This document shows, one piece after another, positions 1 through 10,850 of a stretch of 22,966 nt of DNA. Source of the stretch: JBDHUW01 sp964642385 (GTDB taxonomy: Bacteria; Patescibacteriota; Gracilibacteria; Absconditabacterales; Absconditicoccaceae); NCBI GenBank assembly GCA_964642385.1, contig CAZXON010000011.1:1-22966 (forward strand), in the 5' to 3' direction. The position numbers were made by a program, and so were the translations under genes. Numbering within the stretch: position 1 is the stretch's first letter; each line of letters opens with the position of its first letter. The notes beneath the pieces are model-generated. The model was not told where the DNA came from, searched no databases, and saw only the letters and a program-made list of their open reading frames with translations.

Positions 1-72
1 CCCGATAAAGTATATATAAAAAAATATAAAAGTCTAGAAGAAAATGAGAGAGAAAACAGATGAGAAATGATG

Positions 73-101
73 TTTATAGTGATCTCTTTTTCTGGTATAA
101 T
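73..101 (+). promoter_or_regulatory. Likely promoter of the hsd operon
   Basis: An extended -10 element, TGGTATAAT, ends at 101, with a poor -35 (TTTATA, 73-78) 17 bases upstream. A second extended -10-like sequence, TGGTATATT, lies at 125-133. Transcription from the first would leave an untranslated leader of about 95 bases before the hsdR start at 201. The first 200 bases otherwise contain no convincing gene. Promoter strength and start site are inferred from the motifs only. Confidence 0.45.
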
Positions 102-200
102 GCTATTGCAGATAGCTTTTGAATTGGTATATTAAGGATTATTTATACTTGATAATGTTTGAATAAACTTATCATTGTTTCAATTCACTTATGTAGAAAT

Positions 201-2900
201 ATGCTAGAAAGAGAAACACGTGATTATATTGACCAAAAACTTTCAAAAATTTGACGAGACTTACTTGATCATAGAAAGGTAAGCTTAGAATTCCCCATTG
301 ATAAAAATTGAACAATACTATTTGCCGACTATGCGCTGCTAGATACCGATGGCAAAGTAATTGCAATTGTAGAAGCAAAGAAGTTTTCTAGGTCAGCGAG
401 AGACGGAGAATTCCAAGCAGAAGAGTATGCACATTTAATCGAGAATAAACAATGATATAGACCTTTTATTTTTCTTTCGAATGGTAAGGAAATTTATTTT
501 TATAATTCATCGAGGAATCAAGCACCAAGAAAAATAAAAACATTTTTTACGCTTCATGATTTACATAGAATAAAATTTCTCAATGAAACACAGACATCAC
601 CAAATAGTCAACCAATAAATGCAAATATTGCAGGAAGAGACTATCAATTTGCAGCGATCAAATCAGTAACAGAATGAATGGAGATGGGAAAAAGAAAATT
701 TCTTCTCGTGATGGCAACAGGTACAGGAAAAACAAGAACAGCAATGGCACTCATCGACGTTATGCTCAAAACCCACAACGCACAGAAAATTCTTTTTCTT
801 ACGGATAGAACTGCTCTTAGAGATCAGTCTTTTGATGATGGATTCAAGGTTTTTTTCGATAGTACACCAAAGACCAAAATAGAGAGTGGAAGAACTGACA
901 ATAATGCTAGACTCTATTCTGCCAATTATCAAACAATGATTAACTATCTAGAATATTATTCTAGTGGATATTTCGATATGATTATCGTAGATGAAGTACA
1001 TAGATCACTCTATGGAGAGTGGGGAACAATATTAAATCATTTCGATTGTTACCAAGTATGACTTACTGCCACGCCAATAGATTTCGTAGATAGAAGTACT
1101 TATAAAGCATTTGATTGTCATGAGAAATGACCAACATACAACTATGAACTTGATGAAGCAATCAATGCAAAATACCTTGTTCCTTACAGAGTACTTATGG
1201 CAAGGACACAATTTCAGATTCAATGAATCAAAGATTATCAACTTCCAGACGATATCAAAAATCAACTCATCAAAGAAGGCAAATCTCCTGAAGACTATAA
1301 TTTTGAAGGTTCAGACATAGGAAAAAAAATCGACAACAAAGATACAAATAGAGCTATAGTTAGAGAGTTTATGGAACAATCATATAAGATAGAGGATTGA
1401 TTGCCTGGCAAATCTATCATTTTCGCGATGAATCAAAAACATGCTGAACATCTCCAAGAAACTTTTGAAGAACTCTATCCTCATCTCCATAGGTTTTCGG
1501 TTGTCATTACGTCTAATGTCGAAAAAGCTGACCAATTACTCAAAGATTTCAAAAAGCTCAAAAAAGAAAAGAAATACAGAGTTGCCATCTCGGTAGATAT
1601 GCTCGATACCTGAGTAGATGTTCCTGAAGTAGTAAATCTCGTCTTCGCCAAGAAAGTTCTTTCTCAAACAAAACTTCGACAAATGGTCGGAAGATGAACA
1701 AGACTTTGCCCAGATTTGTACTGACCAGGAGAGCATAAACAAGACTTCCTTATCATAGATTTTGCACTTAACTTCGACGAAAATCACAAGTTCAAAATTC
1801 CAGGGCAAAGGCCATTATCTCTTCAACAACAATACTTCGAACTCAAGATAGAGCAGTTTAAACTTCGAGAAAATAGACATGACAAAAAACAATATGAGAA
1901 GACCAAAAAAGAGATTCTAACGTTTATCAAATGACTCAAAGACAACGACGAAATCCTTACAAATAAAGCACTGATTGATCAAATTCTTTCAGAATCTATT
2001 TTTGATAATAGAGCAGTTAATCCGTATGAACAGCTCCAAAAAATCGCTCCACTTACAAGATATTATGATAAACATACAGCAGATGAACTTAGATTTATGA
2101 TCAAAAATCAAAGACTCATCATAGCGCTTCTCAAGGAGGAAGACACTCAACTCCTCAAAGACAAAATAGCCTCAGATATCAATGCACTTTCCAAAACTAT
2201 TAGTAAAGTCCAAGAAAAAGAAATCAGAATCAAAGAAGTATTGACAAATGATTTCCGAGATCATATCACCATCGAGACTATCCAAACATTAGAAAAAGAA
2301 TTTACTCCTCTTATGAAATATAGAGATATCACCAAGCCTGATATCAAAATTTTGGATATCCAAGATGCAATCATAGAAAGAAGATGGATAGAGTATGCCG
2401 ATGGAAAAAAAATGGAGTCTGATAAATATCGAAAAGTATTTGTAGACGCAATCAAAGACTATGCTCATTCATCGCAAGCTATCCAGAAAATCCTCAATAA
2501 CGAGCCGGTTTCATCTTACGACATCGCAGAACTAGAAACCAAACTCCAAAATACCGAATACCAGCTCAATATTATTAATCTCAGAAAAGTTTTCCACACG
2601 CCGACAGCAAATTTTGAAAAGCTGATCAAAGTTGCTCTAGGAAAAGAAACACTTTTGGGACGGGAACAAGAGGTCAATCAACTCTTCGAGTTTTATATCC
2701 ATCAGAACAATTTCTCTTCTTCACAGATTAAATTTCTCCAAATAGTGAAATCGCTTATTATCCAAAAAAAGAAAGTTACGTACGATGACTTCTACAGCCC
2801 AGTCTTTGAGTCAGTCTTTGGTATGTGAGCATTTGATAGATTATTTAAAAAAGAAGAAGCTCAGAAATTGATGGAGTTTGTAGGAATGTTTAGTTTGTAA
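201..2900 (+). CDS. hsdR: Type I restriction enzyme R subunit (nuclease and ATP-dependent translocase)
   Basis: This 899-residue protein is the motor and nuclease subunit of a type I restriction-modification complex, which translocates unmethylated DNA using ATP and cuts at a distance. The N-terminal nuclease shows D43 and E58-A-K60 of the PD-(D/E)XK fold. The SF2 helicase follows: Walker A ATGTGKT at 172-178, DEVH at 264-267, LTATP at 288-292 and motif VI VGRGTR at 496-501. The C-terminal third resembles the EcoEI-type R subunit C-terminal region. I count 13 in-frame TGA codons; read as Gly they complete the helicase motifs (G287 before LTATP, G499 in motif VI). ATG 201 is the first ATG after the in-frame stop at 153. 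Glycine is mostly GGN here, unlike the genes immediately downstream. The hsdS and hsdM partners lie at 5719 and 7035, separated from this gene by a three-gene insertion. Confidence 0.95.
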
Positions 2901-2941
2901 GTAAATTATTAAAACGGTAATTTAATATCTATATTAAAAAT

Positions 2942-4069
2942 ATGGAAGACGATATAAATCAAATATTTAAAGAATCAAGTATTCAAAAATGAAATGGGGC
3001 AGAATTTTTTTGTTATTTTCTTTTTATGTACTTATCAGAAAATAAACCATCATGTAGTAATAGAACAATACAAGATATAGAAATAACTCATCATAATTAT
3101 TGAGGATCACAAAAATCTGATTTACAAGTAAAATTTACATTTAATGAAACATATATTTCACAAACTATCTATATTGAGTCTAAACAATATGCAAATAAAA
3201 ATGAAAACGAGAGAAATAATTCAATAGAAAATAGTGTAAAAGAATTTACAAAGAAAAGATGACAAATAGAATTTTGAGACAGTTATATGGTATTTATTCC
3301 ATGACAACAAAATTTAAATAAAGCATTATGATATATACATCAACGTAGCATGAGTAAAGATATGGATTTCCCGAGACATTGGTTTCAAATTTCTCAAGAT
3401 ATAATATGAAATGATGATAGTCAAACAATACAAACAAAAATTAAGGATAAAATATGATCAAGTAAAAAGATAGATATATCTATGATTAGAGAAAATTACG
3501 AAGAACTTAAAAATGATGAAACGTTTATTAGCATAGCAGAAGGGTTCTGAAAAAAAATATCCGATAACTTAGATAAAAGTTTCCAAAAATATATTGAAGA
3601 TAATGACTATGAAAACTATTGTTATAAAAACCTTTATGAAAAACCAGATTTAACTAATCACCCTACTGCTACACAAATAATTGACAATGTCATAAATATA
3701 TTTACAGATATAATTCCATGAGAAGAAGAGTGGAAAAATATATCATGTACAGATTGCAAAATGTATTTGTTACAAAAGTTTTGATATCAAAAATATCAAC
3801 ACTTATTCCAGAAAATAGAAAGTTATGAAAATGAAATATATACTGAAATAGAAAACTATTTAATTGAAAAACTCAATTATAAAGATAGAGATGAGTTTAA
3901 TGAAAGAATATTAGCCAGCTATCAACACAACAGCAATCAAAAATATAATCACTTCAAGGGATATATAGTTTCAAATTATTTCTCCAAAAGGTGATTATTC
4001 TATGTAAACTGAATTAATCAAATTAAAATTAAAAACAATTGATCTGACTTTATTATTTCAAAACAATAA
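2942..4069 (+). CDS. Putative nuclease component of an ABC-3C/Lamassu-like defence cassette
   Basis: This 375-residue protein is not a recognised type I restriction subunit. Its N-terminal region carries a plausible PD-(D/E)XK nuclease core: E21 in the first helix, D60 in SDLQV, and E79-S-K81 on the following strand, with about 19 residues between D and E as expected for Mrr/Cap4-like nucleases. The remaining 270 residues are helical, rich in Tyr, Asn and Lys, and unassigned. By analogy with ABC-three-component and DdmABC/Lamassu systems, they may bind the ATPase partner. It is the first of three tightly packed genes: the next starts 2 bases after its stop. Fourteen of about 18 glycines are TGA and the sequence is more AT-rich than hsdR, suggesting separate acquisition from another UGA-Gly genome. 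The nuclease call is from motifs; the system assignment is inference. Read in the standard code it is shredded. Confidence 0.75.
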
Positions 4070-4070
4070 T

Positions 4071-4283
4071 ATGAAAGAAATTACTTTAATTCAGATAAAT
4101 AATTACATATTAAAATTAATTGGGGAAAAAATTATAAATGAATGATTTCTGAAAAATATATCTTATGAAGACATGAAAAAATCTTTTCTAAAGGAAATTG
4201 AAGTGGAAGATGGGGATTATGAAGCAAGATTTATGTTTACAGATATTCTTTATCAACATATTGTAGAAAAAAATGAGAATTAA
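4071..4283 (+). CDS. Small middle component of the nuclease-ATPase cassette
   Basis: This 70-residue acidic, helical protein has no recognisable catalytic motif. It starts 2 bases after the nuclease gene stop and ends 11 bases inside the ATPase gene (overlap 4273-4283), which implies translational coupling. A small protein between an effector and an SMC-like ATPase is the layout of ABC-three-component systems (middle component) and of DdmABC/Lamassu (DdmB/LmuC), where it bridges the other two. It contains one in-frame TGA (residue 25). Length and position, not sequence similarity, support this role. Confidence 0.65.
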
Positions 4284-5712
4284 AAAGATTATAGTATATA
4301 GAGATTCTAATTTCAGTAATAGTATTTTTGAGTGGGTTGATGAAAGTAAACCAATAATTTTATTCCATTTAAAAAATCAAAGTGGGAAAACTACACTATA
4401 TAATATTATAAGATCAATTTTATCAGGAGAACCATTAGATAATAAAAAAAATGATGACAATGTTGCTTGATCATGAGAGCTGCAAATAGAACATAATGGC
4501 AATGACCTTATCCTAAAAAGTAATTTTCATTCATTCTATTGGGAAAAAAATCATGAACCGATGGATGACAATTTTGAAAACTATATTTTTGCAGAAGTAT
4601 TTTGAAAAGGGGTTAATGATAAAATAATATATGGATGAGATAAAACATCTATTTCATCATTACTTAGATTTTCATGTTTTTCTGACGAAGACTTTGATAG
4701 TAAAAACTCTAAGAGCGCGGATTTAATACATCAGCAATTTGATGGGAAGTGAAAAAAAATTCTACTCATGTATTGTCTATGAGCAAAAACAAATGATGGT
4801 AAACAATGGAATGATATTTTTTCTTATACAAATAAAATTACAAAAGATACTAAGGAAAAAACTGCTCTTGAAAAAGATTTATCTTCGGGGGTCTGAGAAA
4901 TAATTAAACAATGAAAAGGATGATTATTCCATGAAAGCTTGGATGCTAATATATATAAAAATCAACAAGACAAAAAATTAATGCTAGAAAACTTAAAGGA
5001 GATTGCAAAGAAAATAGATATTTTAAAAGCAAAATCAGAGTATTTAAATCTAGATAGTGTTTTTGTTGATTATATATCTTCAGAGAAAGAATTTATTGAA
5101 GAAGGTATTAAAAAATTAAATGAAGAAATTCTTGATATTGATAAGAAATTAATTGATTTTTCTATAAATCCCAAAGATATTTTAACATATGAACAAAAAC
5201 AACAAAAGATAGAAAAGTTAAAGAGCAGTATTTCTCACATAGAATGATTTCTTGAAAATTCAATCCAAAATACCGATATTATTGAAAACTATAGCGATAT
5301 AATAAATGGTTTTTGAGATAGTTTTAATTTTAAAGTGAATATTGATGATTTAAAAGTAGAATTAAATCAATCGTCCGAGTGAGTATTAAAATGATCAAAA
5401 TTTTTAGCCAATTTAGCATTACAAATATATGCAGCAAAGTACTCAGATCAAAATAATAAAATACCATTACTAACTCTTTGACTATACGATAGTGTGTTTT
5501 GATGATCTGATATAGATATTATTGTTAAATGTTTTTCAAAAATCATGGATTTGAATCATGATGTGAAAAGTAAATTACAAATATTTATATTTACAAACAG
5601 GTATAATAGATACGATTACAAATCAGAAATAGATAATTTTGTAGAAGAAAATGAAGATTATATACAAAATTATAAAATTAATACCAATAGATACTTATTT
5701 AATCTTGAGTAA
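4273..5712 (+). CDS. SMC/ABC-like ATPase with coiled coil
   Basis: This 479-residue protein has the architecture of an ABC/SMC-family ATPase split by a coiled coil. A degenerate Walker A, LKNQSGKTT, is at 33-41; it keeps S37-G-K39-T40 but lacks the first two glycines of the usual GxxGxGK. The region around 215-330 is rich in Lys and Glu heptads and is probably coiled coil. The C-terminal lobe has a signature-like SSEG stretch followed by an LxxLALQ helix. A Walker B/D-loop LLTLGLYDS then ends at D406-S407, resembling the hhxDS motif of DUF2326/ABC-3C ATPases. It is expected to sense or load on DNA and license the partner nuclease at 2942. ATG 4273 overlaps the preceding gene by 11 bases. I count 16 in-frame TGA codons. 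Assignment as ATPase is firm enough; the exact subfamily is not settled. Confidence 0.75.
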
Positions 5713-5718
5713 AAAATA

Positions 5719-6855
5719 ATGCCCTCAACCTATCCACTCAAAAAACTCTGAGAAATATGTGATATTATCACATGATCTACACCTCCAACAAAATATCAAG
5801 AATATTATGGAGGCGATTTTTTGCGAGCATGTCCTGCAGATTTAGATCAGTGAAATCTTACCATTCAAACAAATAAAACATTATCACCACAATGAGTGAA
5901 AGAGGGGAAAATAAGAATAATACCAAAATGAGCCGTAATGGTTTGTTGTATATGAACTATTGGTAAATGCTCAGTAGCCAGTCAAGATATGGCAACCAAT
6001 CAGCAGATTAATTCCTTTATTCCTAAAGAAGACATTTTAGACAGTAAATACCTATTATATTCCGTTAAATTTCATGAAGATATTTTTAAAACAAAAGCAA
6101 CATCGACAACAGTTCCAATATTAAATAAGTCACAATGTGCTGAAATTTTAATTCCACTTCCTCCTCTAGCCACCCAACGCACCATCGCCACCAAACTCGA
6201 TAAACTCCAATCTCTCATCGACCTAAAAAAACAATCCATTGCCAAGACCGACGACCTCGCTAAGTCTATCTTTTTGGAAATGTTTGGTGATCCTATGACG
6301 AATGAGAAGTGTCGAGAGGCGAAAACTTTGAATGATATAACAACAATAACAATGGGGCAATCTCCAGACTGAGAAAGTTATAATGAAGATGGATTTTGAA
6401 TTCCTTTCTTTCAATGAAAGGCAGAATTTACGGATAAATATCCAATAGTAAAAAAATGGACAACCAAACCAACTAAGCAAGCAAAAATTAACGATATTTT
6501 AATGTCCGTAAGAGCTCCTGTATGAGATATTAATTTATGTAATATAGATTGTTGTATAGGTAGATGATTAGCCTCAATTAGAGTAAAAGATGTAAGTCTT
6601 TACTATTTGTATGCAATATTATGACATCTTAAAGAAAGTATCTCTGACCTATGAACATGAAGTACATTTAAGGCAATTAGTAGTCAACAATTGAAAAATT
6701 TAAATATAATTTGTCCACCATTTTCACTTCAACAAAAATTTGCCGACATCATCACCGAGATAGAATCCCAAAAATCAGCCCACAAAGAGGCTCTCGCGAA
6801 ACTAGAGAATCTCTATCACAGTGAGATGCAGAGGAGTTTTAGTATGGAACTATAA
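5719..6855 (+). CDS. hsdS: Type I restriction-modification specificity subunit S
   Basis: This 378-residue protein recognises the bipartite DNA target for HsdM and HsdR. It has the classical two-repeat plan. TRD1 (about 1-145) is followed by a conserved helical spacer starting at LPPLATQRTIATKLDKLQ. TRD2 (about 200-330) is followed by the second spacer, starting at PPFSLQQKFADIITEI. The spacer DNA (about 6160-6290) is visibly more GC-rich and contains no TGA, whereas the TRDs are AT-rich and hold all 14 in-frame TGA glycines; this mosaic is typical of TRD exchange. The start lies 6 bases after the ATPase gene stop, so hsdS is probably co-transcribed with the inserted cassette. Confidence 0.93.
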
Positions 6856-6921
6856 ATGAAAAAATTGAGGTTAAGGTATAACAATGCCATCAATTTTATA
6901 ACACAATAAACAATAAAGAAC

Positions 6922-6946
6922 TTAACATATCCCATAAATATGTTAA
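6922..6946. repeat. Perfect 9-bp inverted repeat upstream of hsdM
   Basis: TTAACATAT (6922-6930) and ATATGTTAA (6938-6946) flank a 7-base loop. It lies about 25 bases before the candidate -35 of hsdM and about 65 bases after hsdS, so it could be an operator or a weak hairpin. There is no U-run after it on the plus strand, which argues against an intrinsic terminator. Confidence 0.55.
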
Positions 6947-6971
6947 AAAATCATCAAAAATTTACATATGC

Positions 6972-6999
6972 TTGCAAAGTATAAATAGTCCACTATATT
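6972..6999 (+). promoter_or_regulatory. Candidate promoter of hsdM
   Basis: TTGCAA (6972-6977) and TATATT (6994-6999) are separated by 16 bases and lie about 35 bases before the hsdM start. Separate expression of the methyltransferase would let modification precede restriction, but this is inferred from motif match only. Confidence 0.4.
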
Positions 7000-7034
7000 C
7001 TGAATTAGAATTTATTTCTCTAGCATCTCAATAA

Positions 7035-8573
7035 ATGCTCAAACAAGAACTTAAATCACAAATTGATCAACTACGAAATATGTTTTTTGCGAATGGCTTA
7101 GCTGACCCTACTACCGCAATAGAACAAATAAATTATCTAATATTTATGAAGAGGTTGGACGATATAGACCAACAGAGTATTATAAAAGCAAATAGATTAT
7201 CTTCATTTAAATATGCTTCAGTATTTGAATGAATTTTTGAATATTGATGAAGAGAATATGATAAAAAAACATTTAGACGATCTCATCGATCTCAAATGCC
7301 GGCTGAGGAAATGTTTATTTTTGTAAAAGACATTGTTTTTTCTTTTATAAAAAATTTACCTCATGCTGATTTGTTCGCAGATAGTCTCAAAGATTCTATA
7401 TTTATGATTCCAAATGCTACCTTATTGGTATCTGCAGTATCTATAATAGAGAATCTACAGATAACTCAACAGAATGATGATACGGTATGAGATATTTATG
7501 AGTATCTTCTTAATGAAATAGCTAGCGCAGGTAAATGAGGCGCATTCCGTACCCCAAGACACATTATTCAAATGATGGTAGAGATTATAAATCCTACGAA
7601 ACATGATAAAATATGTGATCCAGCTTGCTGAACGTGATGATTTTTAATCAATGCTTACAAATATATTATCCAAGAGAATACTAGTAAAGACGCAATATTT
7701 GAAGATGAATCTTGAAAACATTATCCTGCTGATCTTTTAAATGAAAATGATTGGAATAAATTAAAGAGTAGTAGTTTTTCTGGATATGACTTTTCTACGA
7801 AAATGGTAAGAGTAGCGCTCATGAATAGTATATTACATGGAATAAGCTCACCAAATATAACTTATAAAGATACGTTGTGAAAAGATTATTCACATAGCCC
7901 AGAGTTTGATGTTATATTAGCAAATCCACCATTTAAATGAAGCATTATAAAATCAAATATTAATCAGAATTTCTGATTAGATTCTACAAAGACAGAACTT
8001 CTTTTCCTTGAGCTAATGTATAATAAACTTGTTATATGATGAAGGTGTTGAGTAATTGTCCCTGATGGAGTGCTTTTCGGATCATCTAATGCACACAAAA
8101 AACTTAGAGAGTTGTTATTGGAAAATACTGATCTAAAAGCCGTGATTAGTCTTCCATCATGAGTATTCAAACCGTATGCATGAGTAAGTACTGCAATATT
8201 GATCTTTACCAAATGAGATGATACTAAAAAGGTTCGGTTTTATGATTTGCAAGCAGATGGATATAGCTTAGATGATAAGAGAAATCTCATCAATGAAAAT
8301 GATATTCCAGATGTGTTAACGAAATACAAAGAATTTGTAAATACTCGCAAATATGATGCAGAACCTGCAAAATGAGAAAAATGGTTTCGAGTAGATAAAC
8401 AAGAAATCAAAAAGAATAATTATGATCTGAGTATCTCTAAGTATAAAAAAATAGAATATACGCCAGTACAATACGAAGATCCTATGGTTATAATAAGCCA
8501 GATCAGATGAATAGAAGAGCAGATTAAAAAATGATTAGATGAAGTAGAAAACCTTTTGAAAAAGAGTAGATAA
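7035..8573 (+). CDS. hsdM: Type I N6-adenine DNA methyltransferase subunit M
   Basis: This 512-residue protein transfers a methyl group from S-adenosylmethionine to adenine at sites selected by HsdS, protecting host DNA. An N-terminal HsdM_N helical domain starts the protein (LRNMFFANG, INYLIFMKRLDD). FRTPRHI then leads into the catalytic domain. SAM motif I DPACGTGGF begins at D195 and catalytic motif IV NPPF is at 297-300. All three glycines in the motif I loop (199, 201, 202) are TGA codons at 7629, 7635 and 7638, which is decisive evidence for UGA=Gly. Overall about 21 of 29 glycines are TGA, the highest fraction in the window. The C-terminus after about 430 is a basic and acidic helical tail that normally contacts HsdS. 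Confidence 0.96.
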
Positions 8574-8609
8574 TATAATAAAATATTTATTTTTTTATAC
8601 TTTAAAAGC

Positions 8610-10832
8610 ATGACAGACATTTTCAAAAAATGAGAACGAACAATAGCTTCACTAATCGACGCGATTCAAACCCATAAAATTGCATTACCAGAACTACAAA
8701 GACCATATGTTCGAGATAGGGCTCGTGTTAGAGATCTTTTTGATAGTTTGTTTAGAGGATATCCAACTGGTATTTTATTGTTTCTTGAAAATGAAACAGA
8801 ACAACAAAATAAGGCGATAGGTTGATCGGAAACGTTGAAAAGAATACCGCAATATGTTGTAATTGATGGACAGCAAAGGTTGACATGACTCTATGCTGTT
8901 ATTACATGATTCCAAGTACAAAAAGAGAGTGGCGATCTTGAAAGTATTATCATTTCATTTAATCCAATTACGGGAGAGTTCAAAGTCGCTGATGCATGAA
9001 CAAAACAATGACAAGAATGGATATATGATATCAAAGAAGTTCTTAGGTGAGATGATTTATATAATTTCACTACCTCATACATCAATAATTATAGAGAGAG
9101 AAATGAACTTACTGACCAAACTGCAGAAATAGAAAAAAACATATGAAACAATATTCAAACACTTCATAATATTACTAAACAAGTTTTTATTACGCTTGAA
9201 ATAGCTAAAAGTGTCCCAATAGAAGTAGTATCTGAAATATTTTTGAGAATTAATAGTAAATGAAAAGCTTTAAACAATTCAGATTTTATTTTGACACTAA
9301 TGTCTGTATACTGGGAGGATTGAAGGAAAAAAGTTGAAACCTTCTCAAACTATACAAGGTCAAGTAACAATCTTATTGCTCTTTGAGCTGACGACATTGT
9401 AAGAATTTTGATTTGAGTGGGATTTAAAAGAGCAAGATTAGAGGATGCTTATAATTTCCTTAAGGCGCAAACTCATGAATTTCAGAATTTAGACAACGTC
9501 ATTCAATTGGCTAGCAACCAACAGAACTGGAGGAATTTTTTAACCCTTATAAAAGACCTGTGATTTATCAGTTCGTCTTTAATAACTCAAAAAACATTGT
9601 TAGTAGCCTGCTATGTTTTCTATCTCCTAGGAATTAATGAGTTTAAAATGAATTTTCAAGAGTTAAATCACATAATAAAACTATACTATATTTCCATGTT
9701 TTTATCACAAAAATATTCTTCTGCATCTGCAGAAACTATATTGTGAAAAGATTTTCAGATTTTACAAAAGGTTACAACAAAAGAGCAATTTATACAATTT
9801 TTGTATGATGAAATAGAAGGACAGGTTACTAATGATCTTTGGAATATAACTTTCCCAAAGAATATTGTTACAAGTTGATCAAGATCTCCATTGTTTGTTG
9901 TATTTATCGCAGCTCAGATTTATTTCCAAAATCCGATTCTTTTCAGAACTATACCTATAAGTAAATATTTTATTGATCTTAAAGATAAAGAATCTTTAGG
10001 CGAAAAAACAGAAATAGATCTTCATCATATATTTCCTAGAGATTATCTTATTTCTCTGTATGGAGCAAAAACCATCAAGACCACTGATATTAATCAGATA
10101 GCTAATAAGGTTTATGCATATAACAGCGATAATAAAACGATATCAAACCATTCTCCAAAAGAATATCTTTCGTTCTTTTCAAAAAATGGAGAAATCGATT
10201 GGACAAAAAATTTAGAATTAAATGCGATACCTCCTCATTTTGCTGAGCTTTCTTATGAAGATTTCTTGAATGAAAGAAGGGGACGCATAATACAGCTTAT
10301 CAAAAAATATTATGATCATATTAAAGATCCAACCGCATGAATAATAAAAAATGATATTAAAACAGCAATATTAACTTGAGAAAATCACATAACTGAATTT
10401 AAATCTTCTTATAGATGGGATGTGGCTCAAGGACAACGCAATGATAATTTAAAATATCAAATAGTTAAAACCTTGGCGGCATTCCTAAACTCTGATTGAG
10501 GTGTTTTATATGTTTGAATTACTGACGAGGGTGAAATTTTGTGATTGGAGAATGACATAAATCTCTTTGCAGATAAAAAAATGGATAACCTGCTTTTGGA
10601 TATTGATAGTCTCGTTAAAACACATTTTTCTGACTCATATGCATTGATAAAAGCCAGGTCTGAATTGTTAGATTGAAAACAAATTATTGTATTTGACGTC
10701 CAACCATCATCAAAACCTATATATTTTTCAATTAATGGGAAAGAGGAATTTTATATTAGAAGATCAGCATCATCTATATCACTGACGATTGCAGAAGCAA
10801 CCAGCTTTATTAGAGATCACTTCATTTTATAG
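8610..10832 (+). CDS. GmrSD-like type IV restriction protein fused to a Schlafen AlbA_2 domain
   Basis: This 740-residue protein joins three modules. The N-terminal DUF262 (GmrS/ParB-like) domain has LPELQRPYV and the DGQQR motif at 86-90, which in GmrSD and SspE is the nucleotide-dependent sensor. A long helical middle follows, then a DUF1524/HNH-type nuclease with HHIFP at 472-476. GmrSD enzymes use this pair to cut DNA carrying modified bases. From about 590 a Schlafen AlbA_2 domain follows (ENHITEFKSS at 591, then GGVLYVGITDEG around 630-640), a putative nucleic-acid-binding module. I count 21 in-frame TGA codons. The start is 36 bases after hsdM, preceded by a -10-like TATACT at 8596-8601. 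The domains are clear; the target (modified phage DNA) is family knowledge and has not been shown for this fusion. Confidence 0.85.
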
Positions 10833-10850
10833 TTTTCATCCAACCTTCCT

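Larger units (their letters stand above)
6856..7034 (+). other. hsdS-hsdM intergenic region
   Basis: This 179-base AT-rich spacer contains an inverted repeat at 6922-6946 and a candidate promoter at 6972-6999. The only ORF from an ATG of note is 17 codons (6856-6909) and I do not call it a gene. A spacer of this size between hsdS and hsdM is unusual, because these genes commonly overlap. Confidence 0.6.

Noticed and set aside
1..200. End of an upstream gene at the left edge
   Set aside because: Short frames here contain TAA or TAG and show no recognisable protein; the stretch fits a promoter and leader instead.
201..2900. hsdR as a pseudogene with many premature stops
   Set aside because: All interruptions are TGA, the frame is continuous otherwise and TGA falls at conserved glycines, so it is a recoded intact gene.
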